From: Deltaproteobacteria bacterium UBA5205
GTDB taxonomy: Bacteria; Desulfobacterota; Syntrophorhabdia; Syntrophorhabdales; Syntrophorhabdaceae
DNA length: 64,000 nucleotides
Reading direction: 5' to 3'
Assembly: GCA_002412715.1 (NCBI GenBank)
Contig: DHVP01000036.1
Span: forward strand, 34,642-98,641
Shown in pieces: positions 33,257 to 42,871 of this stretch. The position numbers and the translations under genes are program-made. How positions within the stretch are numbered: the stretch's first letter is position 1; each line of letters opens with the position of its first letter. A model generated the notes under the pieces. The model did no database searches. It saw nothing but the letters and a program-made list of their open reading frames with translations, and was not told where the DNA came from.

Positions 33257-33763
33257 CTAGTATTCCAGGGTTGCCTGCAATGTCGCGGTGAAGTTAAGCC
33301 CTTTAGTTACATTTTCCGCCGCCTTGATTTTGCCGTATACGGGGTACCGTATATCCGTAAGGGAACTTTCCGAGGTGCCGGTCAACGTTGAAGTGTTGTC
33401 GATTGGAAAAAGTATCGACCGGTTCGAGTCTGTATAGAGAGTAAAAGGGAGCTCCTCCACCGTCCCGGACGGGTTCGTGGCGGTCATGGTCCGTATTCCC
33501 TCTATGTAGAACTTGTATTCCGTACCCCTGGCGCAATTGAATACCACCGATCCCTGACCGTCGATGTCATCTGAGGCGTCAAGGGGGTTGTATGTGCCGA
33601 AATCCACCGCAGCGAGTGTTTTAAACGAGCAACTGCTTGTGGAGGTGGCCTTTACTTCCAGGCTCCCCGAGAGAGAGGCGGCCATGGCGTTGTTAAGAGA
33701 CGCCGCAACGATAACCAGAAGCACAGCAAAAAGAATTCCCGACAGATTGATAGAACGTTTCAT
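33257..33763 (-). CDS. Spore coat U domain protein, probable major pilin
   Basis: A 168-residue exported SCPU-domain subunit. Signal peptide (residues 1-28, ending NNAMA-AS), then SGSLEVKATSTSSCSFKT, FGTYNPLDASDDIDGQGSVVFNC, LPFTLYTDSNRS and YPVYGKI, all family hallmarks; the two cysteines should form the conserved disulphide. It is the first gene of the pilus operon with an excellent ribosome-binding site (AGGAGGG), as expected for the most abundant subunit. It resembles CsuA/B-type major pilins. Confidence 0.9.
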   Translation of the reverse strand: MKRSINLSGILFAVLLVIVAASLNNAMAASLSGSLEVKATSTSSCSFKTLAAVDFGTYNPLDASDDIDGQGSVVFNCARGTEYKFYIEGIRTMTATNPSGTVEELPFTLYTDSNRSILFPIDNTSTLTGTSESSLTDIRYPVYGKIKAAENVTKGLNFTATLQATLEY

Positions 33764-33962
33764 AGATCCCTCCTGACTGGTGTTTTCTGTAATTTAGACG
33801 TTGAGTTCGTTTAGAAAGGTTGATCTTCGTGACAAAGCTGAGTCAGGATGGGACCAATCGACGGACGGTGAAGGTGTATTTAAAGCAGGGAGATCCGGAA
33901 CCGGGGGAGAGGGGTTGGATTCGAGACGGGAAAGGGCTCTTACAGGGCGGCCGATGCAGGCC

Positions 33963-35969
33963 TTAACAAAGGAGTTCCAGGAATTCCTGCTCCGTCAATA
34001 TCTTGAGGCCCAGTTGCCGGGCCTTGTCCAGTTTTGAGCCGGCTTCTTCTCCCGCCACAACGTAGCTGACCTTCTTACCCACTGATGAGGCGGTCTTCGC
34101 GCCGAGTTCCTCCACCTTTGCCCTGGCCTCGTCGCGTGACATGTCTGAAAGGGAGCCGGTGAAGACGAAGGTCAGGCCTGTGAATTTGCCGGTGCCACCC
34201 TGTTTGTATTCGAACTCCACCCCGGCGGCGAGGATCCTGCTTATCGTCTCACGGTTCTTCCGATCACGGAAGAAGGTGGTGATGCTGGTGGCCGCCTCGG
34301 GCCCGATCTCGGGTATGGCAAGGAGCATTTGCGTATCCGCGGACATGAGTCTTTCCATGGAATCGAATCGGTCAGCCAGGAGGCCTGCCACGTGTTCACC
34401 TACCTGGCGGATACCCAGGGCATGGATGAACCTGGCAAAGGGCCGCTTCTTCGAGGCCTTGATAGCGTCGATGATATTGCCGGCGGACTTGTCCGCCATC
34501 CGTTCCATCCCGGCCAGTGTTTCCTTTTCTATGTAGTAAAGGTCGGACACATCCCGTATTATCCCGCGGTCCACGAGCTGCTCCACCAGTTTTGTTCCCA
34601 GGCCGTCGATGTCCATGGCGCGTTTGGAGGCAAAGTGTTCGATGCTCCCTTTGATCTGGGCGGGACAGTTTATATTGACGCACCTGCGTATGGCCTCGCC
34701 GGGAGGTCGTATGACATCCTCATTGCAGACGGGGCACCGTTCGGGCATCCGGAAGGGGGCCTCGCGGCCCGGCCGGTCTCTGTCTATGACCCTGACCACC
34801 TCGGGAATAACGTCGCCGGCCCTGGTGACGATGACGGCATCGCCGACCCTGACATCCTTGCGTTCTATCTCATCCTCGTTGTGCAGGGTGGCGCGTGAGA
34901 CCTCGACACCACCTACCGATACCGGTTTCAGAAGGGCAATAGGCGTAAGGGCTCCCGTCCGCCCAACGCTGACGATGATGTCCTCGATGGTCGTCTGTTC
35001 TTCCTTTGCCTCGAACTTGTAAGCAATGGCCCAGCGGGGCGAGCGCGACACGGTGCCGAGATCGGACTGGTAGTCCAGCCTGTTAACCTTGATGACGGTA
35101 CCGTCGATCTCGTAGGGCATCTCTTCCCGTATGGACCTCACGTGTGCGAAATTGGCAACCACGTCCTCTATGGTGCCGCAGACCTTCGTGTAGGGGAAAT
35201 TGACCCTGAAGCCCCACCGGCTGAGATATTCCAGGAATTGCATGTGGGTGGAAAACGTCACCCCCGTTACCCGGCCGGCGGCGTAGCAGAAAATGTTGAG
35301 CTTTCTCTCCGCGGTGATCCTGGAGTCAAGCTGGCGGATGGAACCTGCCGCGGCGTTCCTCGGGTTCGCGAACAGGGGCTCTCCTGTCAGTTCCCGGCGG
35401 GCGTTGAGAGCGAGGAATTCTTTTCTTCCCATGTACACTTCTCCGCGTACCTCGAGCCGCTCCGGCAGGGGCGTGTTTTCATCCGTTTGCAGGCGCATGG
35501 GTATGGCCTTTATCGTCCTCAGGTTCTGCGTCACATCCTCGCCGACGTAGCCGTCACCCCGCGTCGAGCCAAGGGTGAAAACGCCGTCGATATAGACCAG
35601 TTCCACGGCAAGGCCGTCTATCTTGACCTCCATAACGTATTCCACGTCGTCCGTCCCAAGAAGTTTCGTCATCCTCTTGTGGAAATCCCTGACCTCTTCC
35701 TCTGTCATTGCGTTCTGGAGACTCAGCATGGGGACGCTGTGAGGCACTGACGTGAACGCATCGAGGGGCTGGGCACCGACCCTTTGCGTCGGCGAATTGG
35801 GATCGGCGAACTCGGGGAACTCGTCTTCCAGACGGGCAAGCTCGCGCACGAGGTCGTCGTATTCCCGGTCGGTAACGGTCGGATCGTCGAGGACGTAGTA
35901 GCGGTAATTATGATGTTCCAGCTCTTTCCTGAGCTGGTATATCCTTTTTTCAGTGATGTCCCTGTCCAT
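33963..35969 (-). CDS. ligA: NAD-dependent DNA ligase
   Basis: A 668-residue LigA with the full domain set: Ia domain (residues 1-70), adenylation domain with AMP-accepting Lys116 in MEVKIDG, OB fold, Cys4 zinc finger (CPVC and CVNINC), helix-hairpin-helix repeats, and a C-terminal BRCT domain (about 590-668). It seals nicks in replication and repair using NAD. The ATG at 35969 follows GGAAGG and starts the family's N-terminal helix; an in-frame codon at 35990 is less likely. It stands alone between the pilus operon and a divergent receptor gene. Confidence 0.97.
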   Translation of the reverse strand: MDRDITEKRIYQLRKELEHHNYRYYVLDDPTVTDREYDDLVRELARLEDEFPEFADPNSPTQRVGAQPLDAFTSVPHSVPMLSLQNAMTEEEVRDFHKRMTKLLGTDDVEYVMEVKIDGLAVELVYIDGVFTLGSTRGDGYVGEDVTQNLRTIKAIPMRLQTDENTPLPERLEVRGEVYMGRKEFLALNARRELTGEPLFANPRNAAAGSIRQLDSRITAERKLNIFCYAAGRVTGVTFSTHMQFLEYLSRWGFRVNFPYTKVCGTIEDVVANFAHVRSIREEMPYEIDGTVIKVNRLDYQSDLGTVSRSPRWAIAYKFEAKEEQTTIEDIIVSVGRTGALTPIALLKPVSVGGVEVSRATLHNEDEIERKDVRVGDAVIVTRAGDVIPEVVRVIDRDRPGREAPFRMPERCPVCNEDVIRPPGEAIRRCVNINCPAQIKGSIEHFASKRAMDIDGLGTKLVEQLVDRGIIRDVSDLYYIEKETLAGMERMADKSAGNIIDAIKASKKRPFARFIHALGIRQVGEHVAGLLADRFDSMERLMSADTQMLLAIPEIGPEAATSITTFFRDRKNRETISRILAAGVEFEYKQGGTGKFTGLTFVFTGSLSDMSRDEARAKVEELGAKTASSVGKKVSYVVAGEEAGSKLDKARQLGLKILTEQEFLELLC

Positions 35970-36061
35970 AGCCGCCTTCCTGCAGAGCACCCGCAGGTGA
36001 TGTTCTTATCATATCGCAGGTGGTATTTTCGAGTCCATATATTTGGTCTTGCTTCTTCTAA

Positions 36062-36083
36062 ATGGCATTTCTTCAAATGCCAT
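36062..36083. repeat. 9-bp inverted repeat in the ligA/receptor intergenic region
   Basis: ATGGCATTT (36062-36070) and AAATGCCAT (36075-36083) form a perfect hairpin with a four-base loop. It lies between the divergent ligA and TonB-receptor genes, about 70 bases before the receptor start. No T-run follows. It could be an operator for a dimeric repressor. Confidence 0.5.
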
Positions 36084-36152
36084 AGATAATTTACAATCTT
36101 TGCCGATAACACATCTAGTTACTGTACTATACAGACTGCATAAGGAACGGGG

Positions 36153-38192
36153 ATGGATCATAAGAAATTTGGCAAAAAAGTCGTACTATTACGTGGTCTT
36201 TTGCTGCAGACACTCCTGATCGTGCTTTTTTCCGGGGCTTTTCATATCCTCCGCGGGATGGAGCCTGAGCCGCAGACACAGAAGGACCTCGTCGCAATGC
36301 CCATAGAAGAGCTGATGGGGGTTGGGGTGTCGACGGTCCTCGGTGCCTCGAGATATGAACAGCACATATCCGATGCACCTGCGTCCATCAGCATTATCAC
36401 ATCGGAAGAGATCAAGCGGTACGGGTACAGGACCATGGCGGATGTCCTTAACAGTGTGCGCGGGTTCTTTGTCACTTACGACAGGAACTATAATTATCTT
36501 GGTGCGGGCGGGTTTCTGAGGCAGGGGGATTACAATACGAGGATGCTTCTTCTCCTCGATGGGCACAGAATGAACAACAATATATATGATACCGCTGCCG
36601 TTGGAAACGATTTTATCCTCGATCTCGATCTGGTGGACCGCGTAGAGGTGATACGGGGTCCCGGGTCTTCGCTTTACGGAAGCAACGCCTTTTTCGGCGT
36701 CATCAATGTGATAACAAAGGGCTCTTCCCACATTACCGGATTGGAAGTATCGGCAGAGGCGGGTAGTTTCGATACGAACAAGCAGAGGGCCTCCTTCGGG
36801 CGCAAGTTCGGCAACGGCCTGGAGATGATTGTATCGGCCACCCGGTACAGGAGTAAGGGACAGAACCTCTACTATAAGGAATACGACAGCCCTCAGACCA
36901 ATTTCGGTTCGTCCGACAACAATGATCTCGAGGACTATTCGTCATTCTTCACGAATTTCAAGTTCTCGGGGTTAAATGTTCAGGCCGCATACGGGTCACG
37001 AAGAAAGGGCATCCCGACGGGCGCCTGGTCGACCGTGTTTGACGATGACAGGACGAAGTCTTCCGATGCACAGGGCTACATAGACGTCAATTACCATAAG
37101 AGATTCGAAAACAGTCAGGACCTCGTCGTGAGGTTATTTTACGATTATTACCGGTACGATGGGAAATACCTCCTGGACTACCCGCCCCTGACGATGAACA
37201 AGGACCTGGCTTTGGGCAAATGGTGGGGAACGGAGGCCTTCTACAAGGGCAAGATTGGAGACCGCCACACCGTGATTGCGGGCCTGGAGTACCGGGACAA
37301 CTTCCTTCAGCAACAGAAGAACTGGGATGACAGCCCTTATGCGAATTATCTCGATGACAACAGGGCGTCATACAGCATCGGCGCCTATGCGCAGGGAGAA
37401 TTTACCATCACGGACCAGATATTGCTCAACGCGGGAGGACGCTACGATCATTACAAGGATTTCTCGGGAAGGTTCAACCCGAGAGTGGCCCTTATCTACA
37501 TGCCCGCAGACAAGACGGCAGTCAAGCTGATTTACGGAGAAGCCTATCGCATACCCAATGCCTACGAGCTCTATTATTCTGATGGGAACATATCGCAGAA
37601 GGCGAATCCGAACCTTGATCCCGAGACGATCAGGACATACGAGCTTGTCCTGGAGCAGCATATGAAAGGTTTCCGCGTGTCCCTCTCCGGATTCTACTAC
37701 GATGTGAACAATCTCATCAGCCAGCAAACCGGTGCCGATGGTCTTCTTGTCTTCAATAACACGGGCAGGGCCGATGGCAAGGGTTTTCAATTCGAGATCG
37801 AAAGGAAATGGTCAAGCGGCGTCTCGGGAAGGTTCTCTTACGCGTTTCAGGAAGTGAAGAGCAATGACGATGATGTCGATTTTGGAAATTTTCCGAAGCA
37901 TCTGGCCAAATTGAATTTTTTCACCCCGATCATAAGCAACAGGCTCTCCGCCGGGATGGAAGTGCAGTACGCAAGCGCTCAGAGGAACCTTAACGGGACG
38001 GACGACGGGGGTTACGCCCTGGTAAATGCCACATTTCTCAGTGAAAAGATCCTGAAAAATCTGGACCTTTCTTTCAGTATCTACAACGTTCTTGACAAGA
38101 AATACAGCAATCCGGCCTCGGGTGAACATGTCCAGAGCGACATCGAGCAGGATGGCAGGACTTTCAGATTAAAGGCGACATACCGGTTCTGA
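36153..38192 (+). CDS. TonB-dependent outer-membrane receptor
   Basis: A 679-residue receptor. A signal sequence near residues 10-35 precedes an N-terminal MPIEELMGVGVSTV segment typical of the group that pairs with YfiR proteins. The plug domain (about 60-175) has SDAPASISIITSEEI and VEVIRGPGSSLYGSNAFFGVINVIT. A 22-strand barrel follows, ending in the outer-membrane sorting signal LKATYRF. It takes up an unknown ligand using TonB energy. The next two genes (YfiR-like, hybrid kinase) follow with a 4-base gap and an 8-base overlap, so uptake and sensing are probably linked. Confidence 0.93.
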   Translation: MDHKKFGKKVVLLRGLLLQTLLIVLFSGAFHILRGMEPEPQTQKDLVAMPIEELMGVGVSTVLGASRYEQHISDAPASISIITSEEIKRYGYRTMADVLNSVRGFFVTYDRNYNYLGAGGFLRQGDYNTRMLLLLDGHRMNNNIYDTAAVGNDFILDLDLVDRVEVIRGPGSSLYGSNAFFGVINVITKGSSHITGLEVSAEAGSFDTNKQRASFGRKFGNGLEMIVSATRYRSKGQNLYYKEYDSPQTNFGSSDNNDLEDYSSFFTNFKFSGLNVQAAYGSRRKGIPTGAWSTVFDDDRTKSSDAQGYIDVNYHKRFENSQDLVVRLFYDYYRYDGKYLLDYPPLTMNKDLALGKWWGTEAFYKGKIGDRHTVIAGLEYRDNFLQQQKNWDDSPYANYLDDNRASYSIGAYAQGEFTITDQILLNAGGRYDHYKDFSGRFNPRVALIYMPADKTAVKLIYGEAYRIPNAYELYYSDGNISQKANPNLDPETIRTYELVLEQHMKGFRVSLSGFYYDVNNLISQQTGADGLLVFNNTGRADGKGFQFEIERKWSSGVSGRFSYAFQEVKSNDDDVDFGNFPKHLAKLNFFTPIISNRLSAGMEVQYASAQRNLNGTDDGGYALVNATFLSEKILKNLDLSFSIYNVLDKKYSNPASGEHVQSDIEQDGRTFRLKATYRF

Positions 38193-38196
38193 CGAG

Positions 38197-38727
38197 ATGA
38201 AGCGATTTATACTGATCACCGTTCTTTGCGGGATTATGCTTTCTGTGCAGATTATGCCTCTTCGCGCTCAGGGGAGGGGGTTTGACGAATACGAGGTAAA
38301 AGCGGTCTTCCTGGCAAATTTCTTCAAATTCGTCGAGTGGCCCACCCACGGCCGGTATTACAGGCTCTGCATCTACGGATCGGACCCGTTCGGGGAGCAT
38401 GTGAAGATCCTGGACGGCATGAAGATAAGGGGAAAGACCCTGGAAATAAGGAGGCCCGTCTCCGTCCGGGCCGTGAATGACTGCAATGTACTCTTCATTT
38501 CGTCTTCCGAAAGGAGGAGGATACACGCTCTTCTTGATGCAATACGGGGCCTGGACCTGCTGACGGTCGGAGATACAGAGGGCTATGCGCAGGAGGGGGT
38601 TATGGTGAATTTCTATATCGAGGCAAGCAAAGTAAAATTCGAGATCAATCTCGATTCGATAAAGAGGTCCAGGATCGGTGTCAGTTCCCAACTGCTGAAG
38701 CTCGGAAGGGTGGTAGACCATGAATAA
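38197..38727 (+). CDS. YfiR-family (DUF4154) periplasmic protein
   Basis: A 176-residue exported protein. Signal peptide at residues 1-24 (ending LRAQG). The DUF4154 pattern is clear: YEVKAVFLANFFKFVEWP, LCIYGSDPFG, NVLFIS, LLTVGD, and the closing KVKFEINLDSIKRSRIGVSSQLLKL split over two strands. In Pseudomonas, YfiR holds back a membrane diguanylate cyclase; in this group it usually sits with a TonB receptor and a sensor kinase. Its probable partner here is the kinase it overlaps by eight bases. Confidence 0.92.
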   Translation: MKRFILITVLCGIMLSVQIMPLRAQGRGFDEYEVKAVFLANFFKFVEWPTHGRYYRLCIYGSDPFGEHVKILDGMKIRGKTLEIRRPVSVRAVNDCNVLFISSSERRRIHALLDAIRGLDLLTVGDTEGYAQEGVMVNFYIEASKVKFEINLDSIKRSRIGVSSQLLKLGRVVDHE

Positions 38728-41092
38728 GGGTAAGGGTTTCCCGGCAGCGACAAGAGACCGGTTCCGCGATCTCTCCCTGAAACGGAAGTTGATCCTCATT
38801 TATATCATTTCAACGGTGGCAATCCTGAGTCTCGTGGGCGCGATCATCACCATAAACGAAATATTCTCCGCAAGGAAGGTTTTCATTTCCGACTCGGAGG
38901 GAATCATGAGAACGATGGGAAAGAACAGCGCGGCTGCTCTTCTCTTCCGTGACAGGACAGACGCCGAACAGACCCTCGGGGTCCTCAAGGTGTTTCCGGA
39001 TGTCAGGTATGCGGCGATCATGGACCCGGGCGGCAGGGTGTATGCCGAGTACCGGCGCGAGGCACATTCCAGGGTGCCCCCCGAGGATTCCCGGCCCCGA
39101 AGCGGACACCGGTTCAGCGCCACGGAGGCGCAGTTCTTTCAGGAAATTACCCTGCATAACGAACGCGTGGGGTCCGTCTACCTGGTGCGCGATCTGGAGA
39201 GGTTTTATGTGAACCTTTATCAGAACGTGGGGATTCTGCTTCTTGCCGTTTTTGCATCCCTTTTCATCGGGTATGTCCTTTCCTTTCACCTCCAGAAAAT
39301 CATTACACACCCGATAAACGAGCTTCTTGCCATGATGAAGACCGTCACCGAAAAGAAGCAATACCGGGTGAGGGCGGACGTTTCACGGAAGGACGAAATA
39401 GGATATCTCGCACAGGGTTTCAATGAGATGCTTCTGAAGGTCGAAGAGAGAGACGCCGAACTCAACGCCCATCGGCAGCACCTTGAAGAGCTGGTGCAAA
39501 AACGCACCGAGGAATTGGTCAGGGTGAACAGCGATCTGAAACATCAGCTGGAGGAGCGTGAAAGATTCGAACAGGCCCTCAGGGAATCAGAAAACCGGTA
39601 CCGGGTCATTTTCGAGAATACAGGCAACGCCAGCATCATTGTCGACGAAGACCTGACCATTTCCCTGGCGAATACGGAGTTTGCAAAGCTGTCGGGATAT
39701 GACCTCGACGAGGTTATCGGCAGGATGTCCTGGACGAAGTTCGTTCATCCCGATTTTGTGGGGCGGGTTACGGAATATCATGCCTTAAGGATGATGGGGC
39801 GCGCCGATCTTCCCAACGACTACGATCTGAAGGTTATCGACAGGTCCGGCAGGACCAGGGAGGTTCATCTTACGGTGGGACTGCTGCCTGATTCGCAAAA
39901 GAGCATTGCATCGATTCTCGATATCACCGAATGGAAGGCGCTGGAAGAGCAGCTTCTCCAGTCCCAGAAAATGGAGGCGGTGGGTCAGCTTGCAGCTGGA
40001 GTAGCCCATGATTTCAATAACATCCTTACTGGGATCATCGGTTATGGAAGCCTTCTTCAGATGGGTCTGACCGAGGACAGCGCCGAGAAGACATACGTGG
40101 ATTCCATACTGCAGGCCGGGCATCGGGCAGCGGCCTTGACCCAGGGGCTTCTCACATTCGGGAGAAAGCAGGTTATCGCGCCCAGGGAGATCGATCTTAA
40201 TGATGCCATAAAGAGCACGGAACGACTTCTGCGCCGGATGATCGGTGAGGACATAGAACTCAGATGTATCTATCAGGCGAAGCCAATAAACGTACTTGCC
40301 GATTCCGGGCAGATGGGGCAGGTGCTGATGAATCTGGCGACCAACGCAAGAGACGCCATGCCGGGCGGCGGTATTTTGACTATAGAGACATCGATTGCCT
40401 CAATCAGCAAAGACTCGGCTGTGGATACGGGCATGAAGTCCGGATCGTACGCGCTTTTTAAGGTAACCGACGTGGGGCAGGGAATGACAAAAGAGATCAG
40501 CGAACGGATCTTTGAGCCCTTCTTCACCACAAAAGGTGTGGGACAGGGCACGGGGCTTGGCCTGTCGATCGTCTACGGCATCGTCACACAGCATGCCGGC
40601 CATATTCATGTCAAAAGCGATCCCGGAAAGGGGACCGTTTTTTCTGTTTACCTGCCCCTTATCGAAGGTTCAGGAGCCGAGGTTATCGAAAAACAGGCCA
40701 CCGGTTCGACGGGGGTCACCCTCGGGACGGAAACAATCCTCCTCGCCGAAGACGACAAGACCGTGAGAAGTTTTATGTCCACGGTGTTGAAAGAGCACGG
40801 CTATAGTGTCATCGAGGCCTCGGACGGACAGCAGGCGCTCAAAGCTTTTGAAACGCATAAGGACAGGATCGACCTTCTCCTCCTTGATGTCGTCATGCCC
40901 AGGATGAATGGCAAACTCGTCTATGACGGCGCTCGAAAATTGACCCCGGGGGTCAAGGCGATCTTCATGAGTGGCTACACTGCGGACATAATCCACAAGA
41001 AGGGGCTGCGCGAGGAAGGCGTCCACTTCATCTCGAAACCAATCGCCCAGCATGAACTCATGAAAAAGATACGCCAATTACTGGATGCGTGA
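38720..41092 (+). CDS. Hybrid sensor histidine kinase (CHASE8-HAMP-PAS-HisKA-HATPase-REC)
   Basis: A 790-residue membrane kinase. TM1 (about 24-46), a periplasmic CHASE8-like sensor (RKVFISDSEGIMRTMGKNSA onward), TM2 (167-188), HAMP (189-245), coiled coil, PAS (about 285-405), HisKA with phosphoacceptor His430 in GVAHDFNN, HATPase (NLATNARDAMPGGG, GTGLGLSIVYG), and a C-terminal receiver with Asp723 in LLLDVVMP. CHASE8 domains are typical of kinases paired with YfiR proteins, so the periplasmic YfiR-like partner may convey the signal. No output response regulator gene follows; the phosphate acceptor must be elsewhere. Confidence 0.93.
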   Translation: MNKGKGFPAATRDRFRDLSLKRKLILIYIISTVAILSLVGAIITINEIFSARKVFISDSEGIMRTMGKNSAAALLFRDRTDAEQTLGVLKVFPDVRYAAIMDPGGRVYAEYRREAHSRVPPEDSRPRSGHRFSATEAQFFQEITLHNERVGSVYLVRDLERFYVNLYQNVGILLLAVFASLFIGYVLSFHLQKIITHPINELLAMMKTVTEKKQYRVRADVSRKDEIGYLAQGFNEMLLKVEERDAELNAHRQHLEELVQKRTEELVRVNSDLKHQLEERERFEQALRESENRYRVIFENTGNASIIVDEDLTISLANTEFAKLSGYDLDEVIGRMSWTKFVHPDFVGRVTEYHALRMMGRADLPNDYDLKVIDRSGRTREVHLTVGLLPDSQKSIASILDITEWKALEEQLLQSQKMEAVGQLAAGVAHDFNNILTGIIGYGSLLQMGLTEDSAEKTYVDSILQAGHRAAALTQGLLTFGRKQVIAPREIDLNDAIKSTERLLRRMIGEDIELRCIYQAKPINVLADSGQMGQVLMNLATNARDAMPGGGILTIETSIASISKDSAVDTGMKSGSYALFKVTDVGQGMTKEISERIFEPFFTTKGVGQGTGLGLSIVYGIVTQHAGHIHVKSDPGKGTVFSVYLPLIEGSGAEVIEKQATGSTGVTLGTETILLAEDDKTVRSFMSTVLKEHGYSVIEASDGQQALKAFETHKDRIDLLLLDVVMPRMNGKLVYDGARKLTPGVKAIFMSGYTADIIHKKGLREEGVHFISKPIAQHELMKKIRQLLDA

Positions 41093-41183
41093 GCCCTGTC
41101 GGGGCCATCTTCCCGGAAGACGTCCTTATGGTGGTTGCATCTGTATATTCCCGCGCCTACCGTTGACCTGTGACAAAATTGTC

Positions 41184-41210
41184 TTGACAAACAGGGCGTA
41201 TGATTATAAT
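41184..41210 (+). promoter_or_regulatory. Candidate promoter for secDF
   Basis: TTGACA (41184-41189) and TATAAT (41205-41210) are both perfect but only 15 bases apart, shorter than the optimum of 17. It lies 56 bases before the secD start. The short spacer may make the promoter weak or activator-dependent. Confidence 0.45.
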
Positions 41211-41265
41211 TTGGTTGTACTTTTTGAGCAGTAGTTTACCGAATCCACCCGAATGAGGTTAATAC

Positions 41266-42861
41266 GTGATTAAGTCACTGAAATTGAGATTTATTCTCAT
41301 TCTCGTTTTCCTTGTAGTGTCGATTGTCTATTGCCTGCCCAATGTTGTCGAGCTCGGAGGAGTCTGGAAGAAGTACCTTCCCAGCGACAAGATTCACCTC
41401 GGACTTGACCTGAAGGGCGGTATGCACCTCCTTCTGGAACTGGATACCAGCAAACTCATGGACAACATCATCGACAGGAGAATGAATTCCCTCAAAGACG
41501 CAATGATCTCCGACGGGGTCAGGTTTCTCGGGATCGACAGGAAGGGAAGCACGATCATCGTTTCCATACGGCCCGATCAGAAAGAGAAGCTTTTCAACGT
41601 CGTAGGAAACAAGTTTTCCGATCTCAAAGCCGGCGCCTCGAAACCCGAAGGCGATCTGTTGAGCATCGAACTTCTCGTGCCGGAAAACCAGCTTGCTTCC
41701 ATAAAGGACAACGCCGTCAATCAGGCATTGGAGACGATACGCAACAGGATAGATCAGTTTGGTGTTTCCGAACCGGTCATTGTCAAACAGGGCGAAAACC
41801 AGATACTGGTCCAACTGCCCGGAGTAAAGGACCCGCAGAGGGCCCTTGAACTCATCGGCAAAACAGCTCAGCTCGAATTCAAGCTTGTCGATGAAGAGGC
41901 AACGGCCAGGGGCGAGTCGGGAGCGATCCCCGCTGACGATGAGGTCCTCAAGATCCGGTCAAAGAACAGGGAGACGGGCGTCGAGACAACGGCCCCCATC
42001 GTCCTCAAGAGGCAGGCCCTTCTGACGGGCGAACTTCTCACCGACGCCAGGATCAGTATGGGCGGCAGGGATATCGGAAGTGAAATATCGGTCGGTCTGG
42101 AATTCAACAGCGAAGGAGCCAGGATCTTCGACAAGGTAACCGCGGAGAACGTAGGTAAAAGACTTGCCATAGTTCTCGATAACACGGTCTATTCGGCTCC
42201 GCAAATCCGTGAGAGGATTTCCGGAGGCAAGGCATCTATTACGGGCGGTTTTACCATGGATGAAGCAAAAGACCTTGCCATCGTCCTTCGCGCGGGTGCC
42301 CTTCCGGCGCCGGTCAGGGTGGTTCAGAACATTACAATAGGGCCTACACTGGGTCAGGACTCGATCAACAAAGGTGTCTTGGCGACTTTGTTGGCATCTA
42401 TTTTTGTGATCATATTCATGGTCATCTATTATCGGTACTCGGGTATCATTGCAAATGTGGCCCTTGCCCTGAACCTGATCTATCTCCTGGGCATTTTCAG
42501 CGCCTTCAAGGCAACCATGACTCTGCCCGGCATCGCCGGCATCGCATTGACGATCGGCATGGGCGTCGATTCAAACGTCCTTATTTTCGAAAGGATCCGG
42601 GAAGAGCTGCGGTTGGGAAAAACGGTGCGTGCCGCGGTTGACGGCGGTTATGCCAAGGCGTGGGTGGCGATCTTCGATTCCCACATCACCACGCTTATAA
42701 CGGCCGCGGTTCTTTTCATATTTGGAACAGGACCGATCAAAGGATTTGCAATCACCTTGATCTTCGGTATGATCATAAACCTCTTTACCGCAGTATTCGG
42801 ATCGAAGACCATTTTCGACTGGATACTGGCGAAATACAAACCCAGAACTTTGAGTATATGA
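41266..42861 (+). CDS. secD: Protein translocase subunit SecD
   Basis: A 531-residue RND-superfamily membrane protein with six helices. The first helix is at the N-terminus, a large periplasmic domain (about 40-350) starts with HLGLDLKGGMHLLLELD, and five helices close the protein (motifs GALPAPVRVV, TLGQDSINKG, GIALTIGMGVDSNVLIFERIREE split over two helices). With SecF it pulls exported proteins into the periplasm using the proton gradient. The start is GTG. yajC, often upstream, is not present. Confidence 0.97.
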   Translation: MIKSLKLRFILILVFLVVSIVYCLPNVVELGGVWKKYLPSDKIHLGLDLKGGMHLLLELDTSKLMDNIIDRRMNSLKDAMISDGVRFLGIDRKGSTIIVSIRPDQKEKLFNVVGNKFSDLKAGASKPEGDLLSIELLVPENQLASIKDNAVNQALETIRNRIDQFGVSEPVIVKQGENQILVQLPGVKDPQRALELIGKTAQLEFKLVDEEATARGESGAIPADDEVLKIRSKNRETGVETTAPIVLKRQALLTGELLTDARISMGGRDIGSEISVGLEFNSEGARIFDKVTAENVGKRLAIVLDNTVYSAPQIRERISGGKASITGGFTMDEAKDLAIVLRAGALPAPVRVVQNITIGPTLGQDSINKGVLATLLASIFVIIFMVIYYRYSGIIANVALALNLIYLLGIFSAFKATMTLPGIAGIALTIGMGVDSNVLIFERIREELRLGKTVRAAVDGGYAKAWVAIFDSHITTLITAAVLFIFGTGPIKGFAITLIFGMIINLFTAVFGSKTIFDWILAKYKPRTLSI

Positions 42862-42871
42862 GGCGGCAGCT

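Noticed and set aside
38720..41092. Considered calling the kinase a diguanylate cyclase partner of YfiR
   Set aside because: No GGDEF or EAL motif is present; HisKA, HATPase and receiver motifs are complete.
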